Shown here piece after piece: positions 1 through 9,780 of a stretch of DNA of 34,955 nt. Both the position numbers and the translations under genes were made by a program. Origin of the DNA: Saccoglossus kowalevskii (taxonomy: Eukaryota; Hemichordata; Enteropneusta; Harrimaniidae); the NCBI RefSeq assembly GCF_000003605.2, contig NW_003157691.1:1-34955 (forward strand). Reading direction: 5' to 3'. Positions within the stretch are counted from its first letter, which is position 1. Each line of letters opens with the position of its first letter. The notes under the pieces were generated by a model. That model ran no database searches. It saw only the letters and a program-made list of their open reading frames with translations, and was not told where the DNA came from.

Positions 1-45
1 ATGTGTCACGCATAATATGTATCAGATATATGGGTCTCATATAAA

Positions 46-57
46 CAAGATGGCGGC
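46..57 (+). promoter_or_regulatory. YY1-like binding consensus (example of many)
   Basis: CAAGATGGCGGC is what I know as the YY1-family core (CAARATGGCGGC). The same 12-mer recurs in every GGCGGC unit, with near matches (GGCGAC, GGTGGC) in most others. I see a sequence match only. Occupancy, and whether the host has a YY1 orthologue, are unknown. Confidence 0.4.
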
Positions 58-60
58 TTT

Positions 61-122
61 GGTTGTGTCACGCATAATATATATCAGATATATGGGTCTC
101 ATATAAACAAGATGGTGACTTT
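61..122 (+). repeat. Representative 62-bp monomer
   Basis: One reference unit, given so that others can be phased. It begins GGTTGTGTCACGCATAAT, has ATATATCAGATATATGGG in the middle, then TCTCATATAAACAAG, and ends GATGGTGACTTT. The middle holds a weak dyad (ATATG, 5-base spacer, CATAT) and an AT-run dyad (ATATAT-CAG-ATATAT). The next unit starts at 123 with the same GGTTGTG. The choice of first base is arbitrary in a tandem repeat. Confidence 0.9.
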
Positions 123-765
123 GGTTGTGTCACTCATAATATGTATCAGATATATGGGTCTCATATAAACAAGATGGTGGCTTTGGTTGTGTCACGCATA
201 ATATATATATCAGATATATGGGTCTCATATAAACAAGATGGCGACTTTGGTTGTGCCACGCATAATATATATCAGATATATGGGTCTCATATAAACAAGA
301 TGGCGGCTTTGGTTGTGTCACGCATAATATATATCAGATATATGGGTCTCATATAAACAAGATGGCGACTTTGGTTGTGTCACGCATAATATATATATCA
401 GATATATGGGTCTCATATAAACAAGATGGTGGCTTTGGTTGTGCCACGCATAATATATGTATCAGATATATGGGTCTCATATGAACAAGATGGCGACTTT
501 GGTTGTGTCACGCATAATATATATCAGATATATGGGTCTCATATAAACAAGATGGTGATTTGGTTGTGTCACGCATAATATATATCAGATATATGGGTCT
601 CATATAAACAAGATGGTGGCTTTGGTTGTGCCACGCATAATATATGTATCAGATATATGGGTCTCATATAAACAAGATTGCGACTTTGGTTGTGCCACGC
701 ATAATATATATCAGATATATGGGTCTCATATAAACAAGATGGTGACTTTGGTTGTGTCACGCATA
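105..765. repeat. Higher-order block E, copy 1
   Basis: Matches 11584-12244 at offset 11,479. Shared rarities are GTGTCACTCATAAT near 127, TCATATGAAC near 479 and the 1-bp-short GGTGATTTGG unit near 555. Confidence 0.85.
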
Positions 766-849
766 ATATATATATCAGATATATGGGTCTCATGTAAACA
801 AGATGGTGACTTTGGTTGTGCCACGCATAATATATATCAGATATATGGG

Positions 850-1440
850 TCTCATATAAACAAGATGGTGGCTTTGGTTGTGCCACGCATAATATATATC
901 AGATATATGGGTCTCATATAAACAAGATGGTGACTTTGGTTGTGTCACGCATAATATATATCAGATATATGGGTCTCATATAAACAAGATGGCGACTTTG
1001 GTTGTGTCATGCATAATATATATCAGATATATGGGTCTCATATAAACAAGATGGTGGCTTTGGTTGTGCCACGCATAATATATATATCAGATATATGGGA
1101 CTCGTATAAACAAGATGGCGACTTTGGTTGTGCCACGCATAATATATATCAGATATATGGGTCTCATATAAACAAGATGGCGACTTTGGTTGTGCCACGC
1201 ATAATATATGTATCAGATATATGGGTCTCATATAAACAAGATGGTGACTTTGGTTGTGTCACGCATAATATATATCAGATATATGGGTCTCATATAAACA
1301 AGATGGCGACTTTGGTTGTGCCACGCATAATATATGTATCAGATATATGGGTCTCATATAAACAAGATGGTGACTTTGGTTGTGCCACGCATAATATATA
1401 TATCAGATATATGGGTCTCATATAAACAAGATGGTGACTT
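850..1440. repeat. 884-bp tandem duplication, first copy
   Basis: Matches 1734-2324 at offset 884. The rare GGGACTCGTATAAAC unit (near 1097 and 1981) and a CATGCATAAT unit (near 1009 and 1893) mark both copies. This is the repeat scale next above the monomer at the left end of the window. Confidence 0.8.
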
Positions 1441-1733
1441 TGGTTGTGCCACGCATAATATATATATATCAGATATATGGGTCTCATATAAACAAGATGG
1501 TGACTTTGGTTGTGTCACGCATAATATATATCAGATATATGGGTCTCATATAAACAAGATGGCGACTTTGGTTGTGCCACGCATAATATATGTATCAGAT
1601 ATATGGGTCTCATGTAAACAAGATGGTGACTTTGGTTGTGCCACGCATAATATATATCAGATATATGGGTCTCATATAAACAAGATGGTGGCTTTGGTTG
1701 TGCCACGCATAATATATATATCAGATATATGGG

Positions 1734-2324
1734 TCTCATATAAACAAGATGGTGGCTTTGGTTGTGCCACGCATAATATATATCAGATATATGGGTCTCA
1801 TATAAACAAGATGGTGACTTTGGTTGTGTCACGCATAATATATATCAGATATATGGGTCTCATATAAACAAGATGGCGACTTTGGTTGTGTCATGCATAA
1901 TATATATCAGATATATGGGTCTCATATAAACAAGATGGTGGCTTTGGTTGTGCCACGCATAATATATATATCAGATATATGGGACTCGTATAAACAAGAT
2001 GGCGACTTTGGTTGTGCCACGCATAATATATATCAGATATATGGGTCTCATATAAACAAGATGGCGACTTTGGTTGTGCCACGCATAATATATGTATCAG
2101 ATATATGGGTCTCATATAAACAAGATGGTGACTTTGGTTGTGTCACGCATAATATATATCAGATATATGGGTCTCATATAAACAAGATGGCGACTTTGGT
2201 TGTGCCACGCATAATATATGTATCAGATATATGGGTCTTATATAAACAAGATGGTGACTTTGGTTGTGCCACGCATAATATATATATCAGATATATGGGT
2301 CTCATATAAACAAGATGGTGACTT
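1734..2324. repeat. 884-bp tandem duplication, second copy
   Basis: Partner of 850-1440, with one visible private change (GGGTCTTATATAAAC near 2235). The match continues weakly to about 2460, where a 1-bp insertion gives GTGCCCACGC. Confidence 0.8.
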
Positions 2325-3813
2325 TGGTTGTGCCACGCATAATATATATATCAGATATATGGGTCTCATATAAACAAGATGGTGACTTTGGTTGTGTCAC
2401 GCATAATATACATCAGATATATGGGTCTCATATAAACAAGATGGCGACTTTGGTTGTGCCCACGCATAATATATGTATCAGATATATGGGTCTCATATAA
2501 ACAAGATGGTGACTTTGGTTGTGCCACGCATAATATATATATCAGATATATGGGTCTCATATAAACAAGATGGTGAATTTGGTTGTGCCACGCATAATAT
2601 ATATCAGATATATGGGTCTCATATAAACAAGATGGTGACTTTGGTTGTGCCACGCATAATATATATATCAGATATATGGGTCTCATATAAACAAAATGGC
2701 GACTTTGGTTGTGCCACGCATAATATATATCAGATATATGGGTCTCATATAAACAAGATGGCGGCTTTGGTTGTGTCACGCATAATATATATCAGATATA
2801 TGGGTCTCATATAAACAAGATGGTGGCTTTGGTTGTGCCACGCATAATATATATCAGATATATGGGTCTCATATAAACAAGATGGTGACTTTGGTTGTGT
2901 CACGCATAATATATATCAGATATATGGGTCTCATATAAACAAGATGGCGGCTTTGGTTGTGTCACGCATAATATATATCAGATATATGGGTCTCATATAA
3001 ACAAGATGGTGGCTTTGGTTGTGTCACGCATAATATATATCAGATATATGGGTCTCATATAAACAAGATGGTGGCTTTGATTGTGTCACGCATAATATAT
3101 ATCAGATATATGGGTCTCATATAAACAAGATGGTGACTTTGGTTGTGTCATGCATAATATATATCAGATATATGGGTCTCATATAAACAAGATGGTGGCT
3201 TTGGTTGTGTCACGCATAATATGTATCAGATATATGGGTCTCATATAAACAAGATGGCGACTTTGGTTGTGTCACGCATAATATATATCAGATATATGGG
3301 TCTCATATAAACAAGATGGCGACTTTGGTTGTGTCACGCATAATATATGTATCAGATATATGGGTCTCATATAAACAAGATGGTGGCTTTGGTTGTGTCA
3401 CGCATAATATATATCAGATATATGGGTCTCATATAAACAAGATGGTGGCTTTGGTTGTGCCACGCATAATATATATCAGATATATGGGTCTCATATAAAC
3501 AAGATGGTGACTTTGGTTGTGCCACGCATAATATATATCAGATATATGGGTCTCATATAAACAAGATGGTGGCTTTGGTTGTGTCACGCATAATATGTAT
3601 CAGATATATGGGTCTCATATAAACAAGATGGTGGCTTTGGTTGTGCCACGCATAATATATATCAGATATATGGGTCTCATATAAACAAGATGGTGGCTTT
3701 GGTTGTGCCACGCATAATATATATCAGATATATGGGTCTCATATAAACAAGATGGTGACTTTGGTTGTGCCACGCATAATATATATCAGATATATGGGTC
3801 TCATATAAACAAG

Positions 3814-4374
3814 ATGGTGGCTTTGGTTGTGTCACGCATAATATATATATCAGATATATGGGTCTCATATAAACAAGATGGTGACTTTGGTTGTGTCACG
3901 CATAATATGTATCAGATATATGGGTCTCATATAAACAAGATGGTGACTTTGGTTGTGCCACGCATAATATATATATCAGATATATGGGTCTCATATAAAC
4001 AAGATTGCGACTTTGGTTGTGTCACGCATAATATGTATCAGATATATGGGTCTCATATAAACAAGATGGTGACTTTGGTTGTGCCATGCATAATATATAT
4101 ATCAGATATATGGGTCTCATATAAACAAGATTGCGACTTTGGTTGTGCCACGCATAATATATATCAGATATATGGGTCTCATATAAACAAGATGGTGACT
4201 TTGGTTGTGCCACGCATAATATATATATCAGATATATGGGTCTCATATAAACAAGATTGCGACTTTGGTTGTGCCACGCATAATATATATCAGATATATG
4301 GGTCTCATATAAACAAGATGGCGGCTTTGGTTGTGTCACGCATAATATATATCAGATATATGGGTCTCATATAA
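3814..4374 (+). other. 186-codon open frame through alternating 62/64-bp units; probably not a gene
   Basis: The frame starts at the ATG of GATGGTGGC and stays open because alternating 62- and 64-bp units sum to 126 bp (42 codons), keeping stops out of phase. The product would be a 42-residue repeat containing SDIWVSYKQD and YQIYGSHINKM. Equivalent frames are at 13965-14525 and 30748-31308. The opposite strand is open over 4022-4339 as well. No domain, upstream promoter, intron or codon signature argues for coding. I read it as an arithmetic by-product. Confidence 0.6.
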
Positions 4375-5280
4375 ACAAGATGGTGGCTTTGGTTGTGTCA
4401 CGCATAATATGTATCAGATATATGGGTCTCATATAAACAAGATGGCGGCTTTGGTTGTGTCATGCATAATATATATCAGATATATGGGTCTCATATAAAC
4501 AAGATGGTGGCTTTGGTTGTGTCACGCATAATATATATCAGATATATGGGTTTCATATAAACAAGATGGTGGCTTTGGTTGTGTCACGCATAATATATAT
4601 ATCAGATATATGGGTCTCATATAAACAAGATGGTGGCTTTGGTTGTGTCACGCATAATATGTATCAGATATATGGGTCTCATATAAACAAGATGGCGGCT
4701 TTGGTTGTGTCACGCATAATATATATCAGATATATGGGTCTCATATAAACAAGATGGTGACTTTGGTTGTGTCACGCATAATATATATCAGATATATGGG
4801 TCTCATATAAACAAGATGGTGGCTTTGGTTGTGCCACGCATAATATATGTATCAGATATATGGGTCTCATATAAACAAGATGGCGGCTTTGGTTGTGTCA
4901 CGCATAATATATATCAGATATATGGGTCTCATATAAACAAGATGGTGACTTTGGTTGTGCCACGCATAATATATATCAGATATATGGGTCTCATATAAAC
5001 AAGATGGTGGCTTTGGTTGTGCCACGCATAATATATATCAGATATATGGGTCTCATATAAACAAGATGGTGGCTTTGGTTGTGCCACGCATAATATACAT
5101 ATATCAGATATATGGGTCTCATATAAACAAGATGGTGGCTTTGGTTGTGCCACGCATAATATATATATATCAGATATATGGGTCTCATATAAACAAGATG
5201 GTGGCTTTGGTTGTGCCACGCATAATATATATATATATCAGATATATGGGTCTCATATAAACAAGATGGTGGCTTTGGTT

Positions 5281-5690
5281 GTGCCACGCATAATATATAT
5301 ATATCAGATATATGGGTCTCATATAAACAAGATGGTGGCTTTGGTTGTGCCACGCATAATATATATCAGATATATGGGTCTCGTATAAACAAGATGGCGA
5401 CTTTGGTTGTGCCACGCATAATATATATCAGATATATGGGTCTCATATAAACAAGATGGTGACTTTGGTTGTGCCACGCATAATATATATCAGATATATG
5501 GGTCTCATATAAACAAGATGGTGACTTTGGTTGTGTCACGCATAATATATTTCAGATATATGGGTCTCATATAAACAAGATCGTGGCTTTGGTTGTGCCA
5601 CGCATAATATATATCAGATATATGGGTCTCATGTAAACAAGATGGTGGCTTTGGTTGTGTCACGCATAATATATATCAGATATATGGGTC
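5281..5690. repeat. Empty-site paralogue of the element insertion, copy 1
   Basis: The unit order matches both flanks of the first element. On the left are an AT-expanded unit, GGTGGC with GTGCC, then TCTCGTATAA with GGCGAC and GTGCC. On the right are GGTGAC-GTGCC, GGTGAC-GTGTC, a GTGGC-GTGCC unit, and TCATGTAAAC with GGTGGC-GTGTC. The element is absent, and ATATCAG occurs once, at 5425-5431. Private changes are TTTCAG near 5549 and GATCGTGGC near 5579. The unit chain matches but is not a proof of exact orthology. Confidence 0.8.
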
Positions 5691-6039
5691 TCATATAAAC
5701 AAGATGGTGACTTTGGTTGTGCCACGCATAATATATATCAGATATATGGGTCTCATATAAACAAGATGGCGACTTTGGTTGTGCCACGCATAATATATAT
5801 CAGATATATGGGTCTCATATAAACAAGATGGCGACTTGGGTTGTGCCACGCATAATATATATCAGATATATGGGTCTCATATAAACAAGATGGTGGCTTT
5901 GGTTGTGTCACGCATAATATGTATCAGATATATGGGTCTCATATAAACAAGATGGTGGCTTTGGTTGTGCCACGCATAATATATATCAGATATATGGGTC
6001 TCATATAAACAAGATGGTGACTTTGGTTGTGCCACGCAT

Positions 6040-6990
6040 AATATATATCAGATATATGGGTCTCATATAAACAAGATGGTGGCTTTGGTTGTGTCACGCA
6101 TAATATATATCAGATATATGGTTCTCATATAAACAAGATGGTGACTTTGGTTGTGCCACGCATAATATATATCAGATATATGGGTCTCATATAAACAAGA
6201 TGGTGGCTTTGGTTGTGCCACGCATAATATATATCAGATATATGGGTCTCATATAAACAAGATGGTGGCTTTGGTTGTGCCACGCATAATATATGTATCA
6301 GATATATGGGTCTCATATAAACAAGATTGCGACTTTGGTTGTGCCACGCATAATATATATCAGATATATGGGTCTCATATAAACAAGATGGTGGCTTTGG
6401 TTGTGTCACGCATAATATATATCAGATATATGGGTCTCATATAAACAAGATGGCGACTTTGGTTGTGCCACGCATAATATATATCAGATATATGGGTCTT
6501 GTATAAACAAGATGGTGGCTTTGGTTGTGCCACGACTAATATATGTATCAGATATATGGGTCTCATATAAACAAGATGGTGGCTTTGGTTGTGCCACGCA
6601 TACTATATATCAGATATATGGGTCTCATATAAACAAGATGGTGGCTTTGGTTGTGCCACGCATAATATATATCAGATATATGGGTCTCATATAAACAAGA
6701 TGGTGACTTTGGTTGTGCCACGCATAATATATATCAGATATATGGGTCTCATATAAACAAGATGGCGACTTTGGTTGTGCCACGCATAATATATATCAGA
6801 TATATGGGTCTCATATAAACAAGATGGTGGCTTTGGTTGTGTCACGCATAATATATATCAGATATATGGGTCTCATGTAAACAAGATGGTGACTTTGGTT
6901 GTGCCACGCATAATATATATCAGATATATGGGTCTCATATAAACAAGATGGTGGCTTTGGTTGTGTCACGCATAATATATATCAGATATA
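6040..6990. repeat. Higher-order block B, copy 1 (about 0.95 kb)
   Basis: Matches 29594-30540 at offset 23,554. Diagnostic rare changes are CACGACTAATATATG near 6533 and GCATACTATATATC near 6599, each occurring again at the expected place in copy 2. In this region block B follows block A. Confidence 0.85.
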
Positions 6991-7500
6991 TGGGTCTCAT
7001 GTAAACAAGATGGTGACTTTGGTTGTGTCACGCATAATATATATATCAGATATATGGGTCTCATATAAACAAGATGGTGGCTTTGGTTGTGCCACGCATA
7101 ATATATATCAGATATATGGGTCTCATATAAACAAGATGGTGGCTTTGGTTGTGTCACGCATAATATGTATCAGATATATGGGTCTCATATAAACAAGATG
7201 GTGACTTTGGTTGTGCCACGCATAATATATATCAGATATATGGGTCTCATATGAACAAGATGGTGACTTTGGTTGTGCCACGCATAATATATATCAGATA
7301 TATGGGTCTCATATAAACAAGATGGTGACTTTGGTTGTGCCACGCATAATATATATCAGATATATGGGTCTCATATAAACAAGATGGTGGCTTTGGTTGT
7401 GCCACGCATAATATATATCAGATATATGGGTCTCATATAAACAAGATGGTGGCTTTGGTTGTGTCACGCATAATATGTATCAGATATATGGGTCTCATAT
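6880..7500. repeat. Higher-order block G, copy 1
   Basis: A chain of TCATGTAAAC-GGTGAC units followed by a 64-bp GTGTC unit, an ATGTATC unit and a TCATATGAAC unit. The chain recurs at 21147-21767 (offset 14,267) and from 25205 (offset about 18,208). The first part also recurs at 11275-11590. Confidence 0.75.
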
Positions 7501-7649
7501 AAACAAGATGGTGGCTTTGGTTGTGCCACGCATAATATATATCAGATATATGGGTCTCATATAAACAAGATGGTGACTTTGGTTGTGTCACGCATAATAT
7601 ATATCAGATATATGGGTCTCATATAAACAAGATGGCGACTTTGGTTGTG

Positions 7650-8060
7650 CCACGCATAATATATATCAGATATATGGGTCTTGTATAAACAAGATGGCGG
7701 CTTTGGTTGTGCCACGCATAATATATATCAGATATATGGGTCTTGTATAAACAAGATGGCGGCTTTGGTTGTGCCACGCATAATATATATCAGATATATG
7801 GGTCTCATATAAACAAGATGGCGACTTTGGTTGTGTCACGCATAATATATATCAGATATATGGGTCTCATATAAACAAGATGGTGGCTTTGGTTGTGCCA
7901 CGCATAATATATATCAGATATATGGGTCTCATATAAACAAGATGGTGGCTTTGGTTGTGCCACGCATAATATATATATATCAGATATATGGGTCTCATAT
8001 AAACAAGATGGTGGCTTTGGTTGTGTCACGCATAATATATATCAGATATATGGGTCTCAT
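7650..8060. repeat. Higher-order block H, copy 1, abutting the first element's left flank
   Basis: Matches 24673-25083 at offset 17,023. The marker is two consecutive TCTTGTATAA-GGCGGC units (7679 and 7741; 24702 and 24764), followed by a 66-bp AT-expanded unit. Confidence 0.8.
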
Positions 8061-8230
8061 ATAAACAAGATGGTGGCTTTGGTTGTGCCACGCATAATAT
8101 ATATATATATCAGATATATGGGTCTCATATAAACAAGATGGTGGCTTTGGTTGTGCCACGCATAATATATATCAGATATATGGGTCTCGTATAAACAAGA
8201 TGGCGACTTTGGTTGTGCCACACATAATTT

Positions 8231-8237
8231 ATATCAG
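8231..8237 (+). repeat. Target-site duplication, left copy (ATATCAG)
   Basis: The last seven satellite bases before the element are ATATCAG, and the same seven bases follow it at 8630-8636. Removing the element plus one copy restores a normal satellite unit, apart from local CACATAATTT in place of CGCATAATAT. Confidence 0.9.
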
Positions 8238-8265
8238 CAGAGGTACATTACTTGGGGTTTGCAAC
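8238..8265 (+). repeat. Left terminal inverted repeat of the complete element
   Basis: 28 bp starting CAGAGGTACATTACTTGGGG and ending TTTGCAAC. It is the exact reverse complement of 8602-8629. In this element class such ends are the expected transposase recognition and cleavage sites. Confidence 0.95.
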
Positions 8266-8290
8266 TATGGTGACATGATACCAAGATCCC
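8266..8290 (+). repeat. Left subterminal inverted repeat (imperfect)
   Basis: TATGGTGACAT at 8266-8276 and AAGATCCC at 8283-8290 pair exactly with ATGTCACCATA at 8578-8588 and GGGATCTT at 8564-8571. The six bases between them are mostly mismatched. Weaker similarity (TCAA, TCTC, CTCG and AGCG) continues inward for about 25 bp more, so each arm originally reached roughly 75 bp. Confidence 0.85.
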
Positions 8291-8441
8291 GTTTCAATCT
8301 CGTTCTCGCATAAGCGTTCCAACTCAGAAAAATTTGAATGCGCATGCCCGAGGTAACTACGATACTGGAATGTCCAGGTGGATCAAAATAGCTGCTCACA
8401 ATATAACTGATTACGATAACTATATTTTCTGTACATTTTCA

Positions 8442-8479
8442 ATGTATTACATTTTTTCACTATGAATGTGGTAATACAT
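8442..8479. repeat. Small hairpin in the element centre
   Basis: ATGTATTAC (8442-8450) and GTAATACAT (8471-8479) are exact reverse complements with a 20-base spacer. In this AT-rich centre it may be chance, or a remnant of longer internal symmetry. No function is implied. Confidence 0.5.
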
Positions 8480-8563
8480 GTTTTATTATTTTATTACAAA
8501 CCGCCTATCTCATGTCAGAAGGTCGTAGCACCAGTCTCGCTATCTACGAGATGAGACTTGAAT

Positions 8564-8588
8564 GGGATCTTGAAGTGATGTCACCATA
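8564..8588 (-). repeat. Right subterminal inverted repeat (imperfect)
   Basis: Partner of 8266-8290. It is set back from the perfect terminal repeat by the 13-bp insert at 8589-8601, whereas the left arm is contiguous. The two element ends are therefore distinguishable. Confidence 0.85.
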
Positions 8589-8601
8589 CAGTACTATGCG
8601 T

Positions 8602-8629
8602 GTTGCAAACCCCAAGTAATGTACCTCTG
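8602..8629 (-). repeat. Right terminal inverted repeat of the complete element
   Basis: 28 bp starting GTTGCAAACCCC and ending AATGTACCTCTG, with no mismatch to the reverse complement of 8238-8265. On its inner side lies a 13-bp stretch (8589-8601) that has no counterpart at the left end. Inverted homology then resumes at 8578-8588. Confidence 0.95.
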
Positions 8630-8636
8630 ATATCAG
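8630..8636 (+). repeat. Target-site duplication, right copy (ATATCAG)
   Basis: ATATCAG immediately follows the right terminal repeat and leads straight into ATATATGGGTCTC of the satellite. An 8-bp duplication does not fit: the eighth base differs whichever way the boundary is shifted. Confidence 0.9.
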
Positions 8637-8974
8637 ATATATGGGTCTCATATAAACAAGATGGTGACTTTGGTTGTGCCACGCATAATATATATCAGAT
8701 ATATGGGTCTCATATAAACAAGATGGTGACTTTGGTTGTGTCACGCATAATATATATCAGATATATGGGTCTCATATAAACAAGATGGTGGCTTTGGTTG
8801 TGCCACGCATAATATATATCAGATATATGGGTCTCATGTAAACAAGATGGTGGCTTTGGTTGTGTCACGCATAATATATATCAGATATATGGGTCTCATA
8901 TAAACAAGATGGTGGCTTTGGTTGTGTCACGCATAATATATATCAGATATATGGGTCTCATATAAACAAGATGG

Positions 8975-9780
8975 CGACTTTGGTTGTGTCACGCATAATA
9001 TATATCAGATATATGGGTCTCATATAAACAAGATGGTGGCTTTGGTTGTGCCACGCATAATATATGTATCAGATATATGGGTCTCATATAAACAAGATTG
9101 CGACTTTGGTTGTGCCACGCATAATATATATCAGATATATGGGTCTCATATAAACAAGATGGTGACTTTGGTTGTGTCACGCATAATATATATCAGATAT
9201 ATGGGTCTCATATAAACAAGATGGTGACTTTGGTTGTGCCACGCATAATATATATATCAGATATATGGGTCTCATATAAACAAGATGGCGGCTTTGGTTG
9301 TGTCACGCATAATATATATCAGATATATGGGTCTCATATAAACAAGATGGCGACTTTGGTTGTGTCACGAATAATATATATCAGATATATGGGTCTCATA
9401 TAAACAAGATGGCGGCTTTGGTTGTGTCACGCATAATATATATCAGATATATGGGTCTCATATAAACAAGATGGCGACTTTGGTTGTGTCACGCATAATA
9501 TATATATCAGATATATGGGTCTCATATAAACAAGATGGCGGCTTTGGTTGTGTCACGCATAATATATATCAGATATATGGGTCTCATATAAACAAGATGG
9601 TGGCTTTGGTTGTGCCACGCATAATATATATCAGATATATGGGTCTCATATAAACAAGATGGTGACTTTGGTTGTGTCACGCATAATATATATCAGATAT
9701 ATGGGTCTCATGTAAACAAGATGGTGACTTTGGTTGTGCCACGCATAATATATATCAGATATATGGGTCTCATATAAACA
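8975..9780. repeat. Higher-order block C/D, first copy
   Basis: Matches 18165-18970 at offset 9,190. It starts with a GGTGGC 64-bp ATATGTATC unit followed by GATTGCGAC, and contains the marker CACGAATAAT (near 9367). Confidence 0.8.

Larger units (their letters stand above)
3700..5880. repeat. Higher-order block A, copy 1 (about 2.2 kb)
   Basis: Unit-by-unit match to about 30634-32814 at a constant offset of 26,934 bp. It includes the GATTGCGAC units, the 62/64-bp alternation near 3814-4374, the CATAATATACATATATCAG marker near 5092 and the AT-expanded units at 5150-5320. The constant offset means no net indel across 2 kb. Edges are approximate because unit variants are shared across the array. 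Confidence 0.85.
1..8237. repeat. 62-bp satellite/minisatellite array, left segment (about 130 units)
   Basis: Uninterrupted head-to-tail copies of a basic 62-bp unit run from the first base to the left edge of the inserted element. A clean example is 61-122. Each unit carries, in order, GGTTGTG, a CACGCATAAT box, a short alternating AT run, ATATCAG, ATATGGGTCTC, ATATAAACAAG and GATGGYGRCTTT. Most differences are single substitutions at recurrent positions or 2-bp changes in the AT run. The array starts mid-unit at base 1, so it continues upstream of the window. No gene is visible: all open frames here are made of the repeat itself and occur on both strands. The orientation shown is arbitrary. 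Confidence 0.98.
8238..8629. mobile_element. MITE-like non-autonomous DNA transposon, complete copy (392 bp)
   Basis: A unique 392-bp sequence interrupts the satellite. It begins CAGAGGTACATTACTTGGGG and ends with the exact reverse complement. The perfect terminal inverted repeats are 28 bp, followed by an imperfect inverted extension (8266-8290 against 8564-8588). The centre, about 8396-8510, is AT-rich. There is no open frame of useful length and no transposase motif, so mobilisation would have to be in trans. It is flanked by ATATCAG on both sides, a 7-bp target-site duplication. CAG(A/G)G ends are common in hAT elements, but hAT normally duplicates 8 bp. A 7-bp duplication would also suit P-like or Dada-like families. 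The superfamily is therefore not settled. Its being a TIR element is well supported. Confidence 0.93.

Noticed and set aside
130..2814. Many overlapping open frames of 60-177 codons on both strands
   Set aside because: All translate the satellite in different phases, give the same short peptides (YQIYGSHINKM forward, SCLYETHISDIYYAWHNQS reverse), overlap on opposite strands and end at the unit's own TAA or TGA. There is no domain or gene-like context.
8238..8629. SINE or tRNA-derived element
   Set aside because: No A/B box pair in the right spacing and no 3' poly-A or simple tail. The exact inverted ends and target duplication indicate a DNA transposon.
8238..8629. Ancestral unique sequence that the satellite grew around
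   Set aside because: The satellite phase resumes exactly after ATATCAG, and empty versions of the same unit chain exist elsewhere in the window.
8544..8744. A 66-codon minus-strand frame crossing the element's right edge
   Set aside because: It fuses satellite sequence with the element's terminal repeat across the insertion boundary. It cannot predate the insertion and has no recognisable motif.
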